Source: Cyclobacteriaceae bacterium
GTDB taxonomy: Bacteria > Bacteroidota > Bacteroidia > Cytophagales > Cyclobacteriaceae
Assembly (NCBI GenBank): GCA_021648745.1
Contig: JAKISE010000072.1
Span: 1-17,444, forward strand
Length of the DNA: 17,444 nt
Direction of reading: 5' to 3'
In this document: one piece after another, positions 14,715 to 17,444 of the stretch
Position numbering within the stretch: position 1 is the first letter of the stretch
Layout of the letters: each line of letters opens with the position of its first letter
Translations under genes and position numbers: made by a program
The notes under the pieces: model-generated
Told to the model about the DNA's origin: nothing
The model's database searches: none
Seen by the model: the letters and a program-made list of their open reading frames with translations, nothing else

Positions 14715-15134
14715 ATGAAAAAACTATTCTTAACATTAGCCATTATAGCAGGAAGCTACGGGCTAAGCAATGCGCAAACAACAAATAAATTAGTTGTAAA
14801 AGTTACCAACATTCAATCCAACAAAGGCAATATTGCTGTTGCCGTTTGTAACTCAAAAGAAACATTTTTAGGTAAGGCTATTGCCAATAAATCAAAAAAG
14901 GCCAAAACAGGAGAGATGACCTTTGAGTTTGAAGTGTCTAATGGAGATTATACAGTAAGAGTAATGCACGATGAAGACAAAGACGGTAAACTCAACACAA
15001 ATTTTATGGGTATACCCACAGAGCCTTATGGCATTTCCATGGATGGGAAAAGCAGGTTTGGTCCTCCTAGCTATGAAGATGCTTTATTTACAATAGCAGA
15101 TAAAGGGGTAAAACTTACTATAAAAATTGAATAA
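14715..15134 (+). CDS. DUF2141 exported protein
   Basis: 139 residues with a clear signal peptide (MKKLFLTLAIIAGSYGLSNA, cut before Q21). The mature part is a beta-rich DUF2141 domain: KLVVKVTNIQSNKGNIAVAVC, then GDYTVRVMHDEDKDGKLNTN with a DxDxDG-like acidic loop that could bind calcium, and GIPTEPYG. Function is unknown. Genes of this family often follow a TonB-dependent receptor in Bacteroidota, as here. A palindromic repeat lies between the two, so co-transcription is likely but may be unequal. Confidence 0.87.
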   Translation: MKKLFLTLAIIAGSYGLSNAQTTNKLVVKVTNIQSNKGNIAVAVCNSKETFLGKAIANKSKKAKTGEMTFEFEVSNGDYTVRVMHDEDKDGKLNTNFMGIPTEPYGISMDGKSRFGPPSYEDALFTIADKGVKLTIKIE

Positions 15135-15166
15135 GTAAACTCAGATAAGTAACCTATGCTTTTCTT

Positions 15167-15237
15167 TTCCGAGGAACGAGGAATCTTATAAAAACAGAAA
15201 GTTTTCTACACAGTAGAAGATCCCTCATTCTTCGGAA
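15167..15237. repeat. Palindromic intergenic repeat (GAGGAACGAGGAATC type)
   Basis: Arms TTCCGAGGAACGAGGAATCT (from 15167) and its imperfect complement ending at 15237 pair over 21 bases with about four mismatches, and a second hairpin TTCTAC/GTAGAA (15204-15218) sits inside. It resembles dispersed palindromes common in Bacteroidota genomes and differs in sequence from the one at 14621. Confidence 0.65.
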
Positions 15238-15276
15238 TAAACAAATAAATTTAATTGCTTTAAAATATATAAAACT

Positions 15277-15942
15277 ATGAAAAACTTACTCATATACACA
15301 TTAACAGCACTTAGTTTTTTCCTCTTTTCCTTTACCAAGGGAGGGTATGAAACAGCTATGGAAAATGCCATTACAGAAATGAATCAGGCAAAAGACCTTG
15401 AAAATCTCAAATCGGTTGCGAACAAGTTCGAGCGGATAGGGGCGACAGAATCTAAAAAATGGTTGCCAAGTTATTACCAGGCTTATTGCTTTATTATGAT
15501 GACCACTCGGGAAAGTGATGTAACTAAATGGGATGGATTTTTAGACAGAGCAGATGCGCTACTAGATCAGTCTCAGAAAATAAAGAAAGCCAATATGGTA
15601 GAAATCCTTACTTTAAAAGGCTTTTCGGCAATGATGCGAATTAGTGTTGATCCTTCGGTAAGAGGTCAGGAATACTCGATGAAATCAGCTGGTTTTTTAC
15701 AACAAGCCTATCAATTAGATAACAAAAACCCAAGAGCCAATTTAATGATGGCACAAATGCTTTTTGGCACGGCTCAATTTTTTGGTAGTAGCACCGATGA
15801 AGCTTGCCAAAAGCTTAAGGATACAAAAAACCTGTTCGAAAAAGAGGAGGAGGAGGGCAGCGGCATACTACCTGTCTGGGGAAAACCGCAAGCTGAAAAA
15901 ATGTTAAACAAATGCAGTGCTACTTCTACTCAAGATAATTAG
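15277..15942 (+). CDS. Exported protein of unknown function, TPR-like helices
   Basis: 221 residues. The N-terminus has a hydrophobic signal stretch (4-19) consistent with export. The rest is almost all helical, with alternating segments such as MENAITEMNQAKDLENL, WLPSYYQAYCFIMM, FLDRADALLDQSQ and KNPRANLMMAQMLFGTAQFFG that look like tetratricopeptide-type repeats, though no repeat matches the consensus strongly. A KEEEEEG run lies near the C-terminus. I recognise no enzyme motif. It stands 15 bases before the histidine kinase gene and is probably co-transcribed with it, so a periplasmic part in that signalling system is possible but unproven. Confidence 0.75.
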   Translation: MKNLLIYTLTALSFFLFSFTKGGYETAMENAITEMNQAKDLENLKSVANKFERIGATESKKWLPSYYQAYCFIMMTTRESDVTKWDGFLDRADALLDQSQKIKKANMVEILTLKGFSAMMRISVDPSVRGQEYSMKSAGFLQQAYQLDNKNPRANLMMAQMLFGTAQFFGSSTDEACQKLKDTKNLFEKEEEEGSGILPVWGKPQAEKMLNKCSATSTQDN

Positions 15943-15957
15943 TAATTTAGATTTTAA

Positions 15958-16977
15958 ATGAGCAAACAATCAATAAAAAATCTTGGCAAAGAATTGCTAC
16001 TGATTTTATTTCTGTCTTCGATAATGGCGTATTTTATGGGGCTAAACTATAGCCAGGAGTGGCAATATATGTGGAAGCGCTTTGCCATAACTTACATTAT
16101 TTGGCTGGTAATGTGGTTTGGCAACAGCTATGTTTCCTATTTAATGGATAAAGCGTATTCTTGGTTAAAAGACCCCGGTAAAAGATTTGTCTTAGGAATA
16201 CTTGCTGCTGTTGTATATTCAGTTTTAGCCATGCTTGTGCTAAAGCCGTTATTTATTCTGGCGATAGGCATTAGTATTACTGATAATAACCCCGAAACGC
16301 TTATTCTTACTGCCGGCATTTCAGCTTTGATATTAAGCGGCATGTATTTAAGGCATTTTTTATTTTCTTGGAGAGCACTTGCTTTGCAAGAAGAAAAAAT
16401 GAAAAATGAAGTGCTTACCTCTAACTTTGAAATGCTTAAAAGTCAGGTTAATCCTCATTTTATGTTTAATAGTTTAAACACGCTCACGGCATTAATTTAC
16501 CAAAATCAAGACTTGGCAGCTAAATATGTGGGGCAGCTTTCCAATGTGTATCGTTCGGTACTTTCATCAGGCAAACACGAAGTGGTTACTATTGAAGAGG
16601 AATTAAAAATGCTGGACTCTTACATCTTTTTGCAATCTATAAGATTTGAAGGCAAATTTAAGGTTAATGTAGATTTGAGTGATGAAATTAAGAAAAAACA
16701 CATTCCTCCAATGGTGCTGCAAATGCTAATTGAAAACTGTATTAAACATAATGAAATCACATCAGAGAACCCTTTGATAATTAAGGTGTTTACAGAAAAG
16801 CAATCCATTTGCGTTAAAAATAAGATTGCTAAAAAACAGGTATTGCCAGGCGATAACTCCTCCATTGGGTTAACCAATATAAAAGCACGTTTTAAAATGC
16901 TATCGGATGAGCCTGTAAAAATTTTAGATAATGGAAACGAGTTTATTGTTAAACTACCTTTACTTACCGTAGAATGA
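15958..16977 (+). CDS. LytS/YehU-type sensor histidine kinase
   Basis: 339 residues. Four transmembrane helices (about 12-30, 43-61, 77-104, 114-133) with almost no periplasmic domain are followed by a short coiled linker and a His_kinase domain. The phosphoacceptor is H167 in QVNPHFMFNSLN; the N-box reads LIENCIKHNE (N260, H264, N265) and a shortened ATP-binding region follows (SIGLTNIKARF). The sensor probably reads a membrane signal or a partner protein, since it has no large extracytoplasmic domain. It overlaps the response regulator gene by 4 bases (ATGA), marking the two as a pair. Confidence 0.92.
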   Translation: MSKQSIKNLGKELLLILFLSSIMAYFMGLNYSQEWQYMWKRFAITYIIWLVMWFGNSYVSYLMDKAYSWLKDPGKRFVLGILAAVVYSVLAMLVLKPLFILAIGISITDNNPETLILTAGISALILSGMYLRHFLFSWRALALQEEKMKNEVLTSNFEMLKSQVNPHFMFNSLNTLTALIYQNQDLAAKYVGQLSNVYRSVLSSGKHEVVTIEEELKMLDSYIFLQSIRFEGKFKVNVDLSDEIKKKHIPPMVLQMLIENCIKHNEITSENPLIIKVFTEKQSICVKNKIAKKQVLPGDNSSIGLTNIKARFKMLSDEPVKILDNGNEFIVKLPLLTVE

Positions 16978-17444
16978 GTACATTAAAAACCATAGTAATT
17001 GTAGAAGATGAAAAGCCTGCTGCCACTCATCTTAAAATGTTATTGGAAAAACAAGGGCTTACAGTTTTGGCTCACTTGGATTCGGTTAAAAACACCGCCA
17101 AATGGCTGGCAAATAACCCTGTTCCAGATTTACTACTAATGGATATTCAGTTAGGAGACGGATTAAGCTTTGAAGTGTTTGACATTATTAAAGTAAATTG
17201 TCCGGTAATATTTATTACTGCTTTTAACCAGTATGCCATAGAAGCCTTTAAACTAAACAGCATAGGGTATTTACTAAAACCTATAGATGCAGATGAGCTG
17301 AAATCAGCCCTTGAAAAATACACCCAAATGCACTCGGTGTTTAGCGCAGAAATAGTCGGCACTCAGATTGAAGATGCCAGATTAATGATGCAGCATAATT
17401 ATAAAACGAGGTTTGTAATTAAATTGGGTGTTCAACTTAAATCT
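16974..17444 (+). CDS. LytTR-type response regulator, cut by window end
   Basis: The first 157 codons of a response regulator. The receiver domain is complete: acidic pair E11-D12, phosphoacceptor D57 (LLLMDIQLGDG), T82 (FITAF) and K102 (LLKPID). After a linker the frame is open to the window end at RFVIKLGVQLKS (146-157), the usual beginning of a LytTR DNA-binding domain, which would lie beyond the window. It would regulate transcription when phosphorylated by the kinase upstream; its targets may include the preceding TonB receptor cluster. Confidence 0.9.
   Translation, partial: MSTLKTIVIVEDEKPAATHLKMLLEKQGLTVLAHLDSVKNTAKWLANNPVPDLLLMDIQLGDGLSFEVFDIIKVNCPVIFITAFNQYAIEAFKLNSIGYLLKPIDADELKSALEKYTQMHSVFSAEIVGTQIEDARLMMQHNYKTRFVIKLGVQLKS

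Overview
The window is AT-rich chromosomal DNA from a member of the Bacteroidota, probably a Cytophagales-like marine or environmental bacterium; the rank below phylum is a guess. The evidence is a TonB-dependent receptor with an N-terminal carboxypeptidase-regulatory-like domain, a LytS/LytTR two-component pair, promoters of the Bacteroidota type (TTTG, about 19 bases, TAnnTTTG), and sulfur and MutS-like genes of the lineages seen in this phylum.

Layout. (1) 1-1263, minus strand: a formimidoylglutamase gene (hutG) cut off at its 3' end by a miniature inverted-repeat element that runs to the window edge, then a YjbR/MmcQ-type gene. (2) 1264-6531, plus strand: a sulfate-assimilation operon coding for sulfite reductase, uroporphyrinogen-III methyltransferase, precorrin-2 dehydrogenase/ferrochelatase (the last two make the siroheme that sulfite reductase needs), a DUF2061 membrane protein, a rhodanese and an APS/PAPS reductase. 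Genes overlap or nearly touch. ATP sulfurylase (cysD/cysN) is not in the window. (3) 6532-8935: a structured-looking leader followed by metZ and metX, which use sulfide to make homocysteine. Regions 2 and 3 together take activated sulfate to the methionine precursor. (4) 8936-12397: a repeat-rich stretch with nested miniature elements, a MutS-family ATPase gene, an RDD membrane protein gene and a decayed copy of the 5' part of the MutS-like gene. (5) 12398-17444, plus strand: TonB-dependent receptor, DUF2141 protein, an exported helical-repeat-like protein, a LytS-type histidine kinase and a LytTR-type response regulator cut by the window end.

The most interesting part is the 549-base region before the sulfite reductase gene. 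It holds a Crp-like palindrome, a good Bacteroidota promoter, and then two tandem modules. Each module is a tiny ORF rich in Cys and Met codons followed by a strong intrinsic terminator, and in each a segment just after the Cys/Met codons can pair with the 5' arm of that terminator. This is the layout of ribosome-mediated attenuation, used twice in series to gate sulfur assimilation by cysteine (and perhaps methionine) supply. It is inferred from sequence and has not been tested.

The second theme is small mobile repeats. Two 164-bp elements differ at only two positions, are flanked by TTTAA, and one sits inside a larger inverted-repeat element whose near-empty counterpart is present at the window start. 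These elements have truncated hutG and supply the stop codon of the MutS-like gene.
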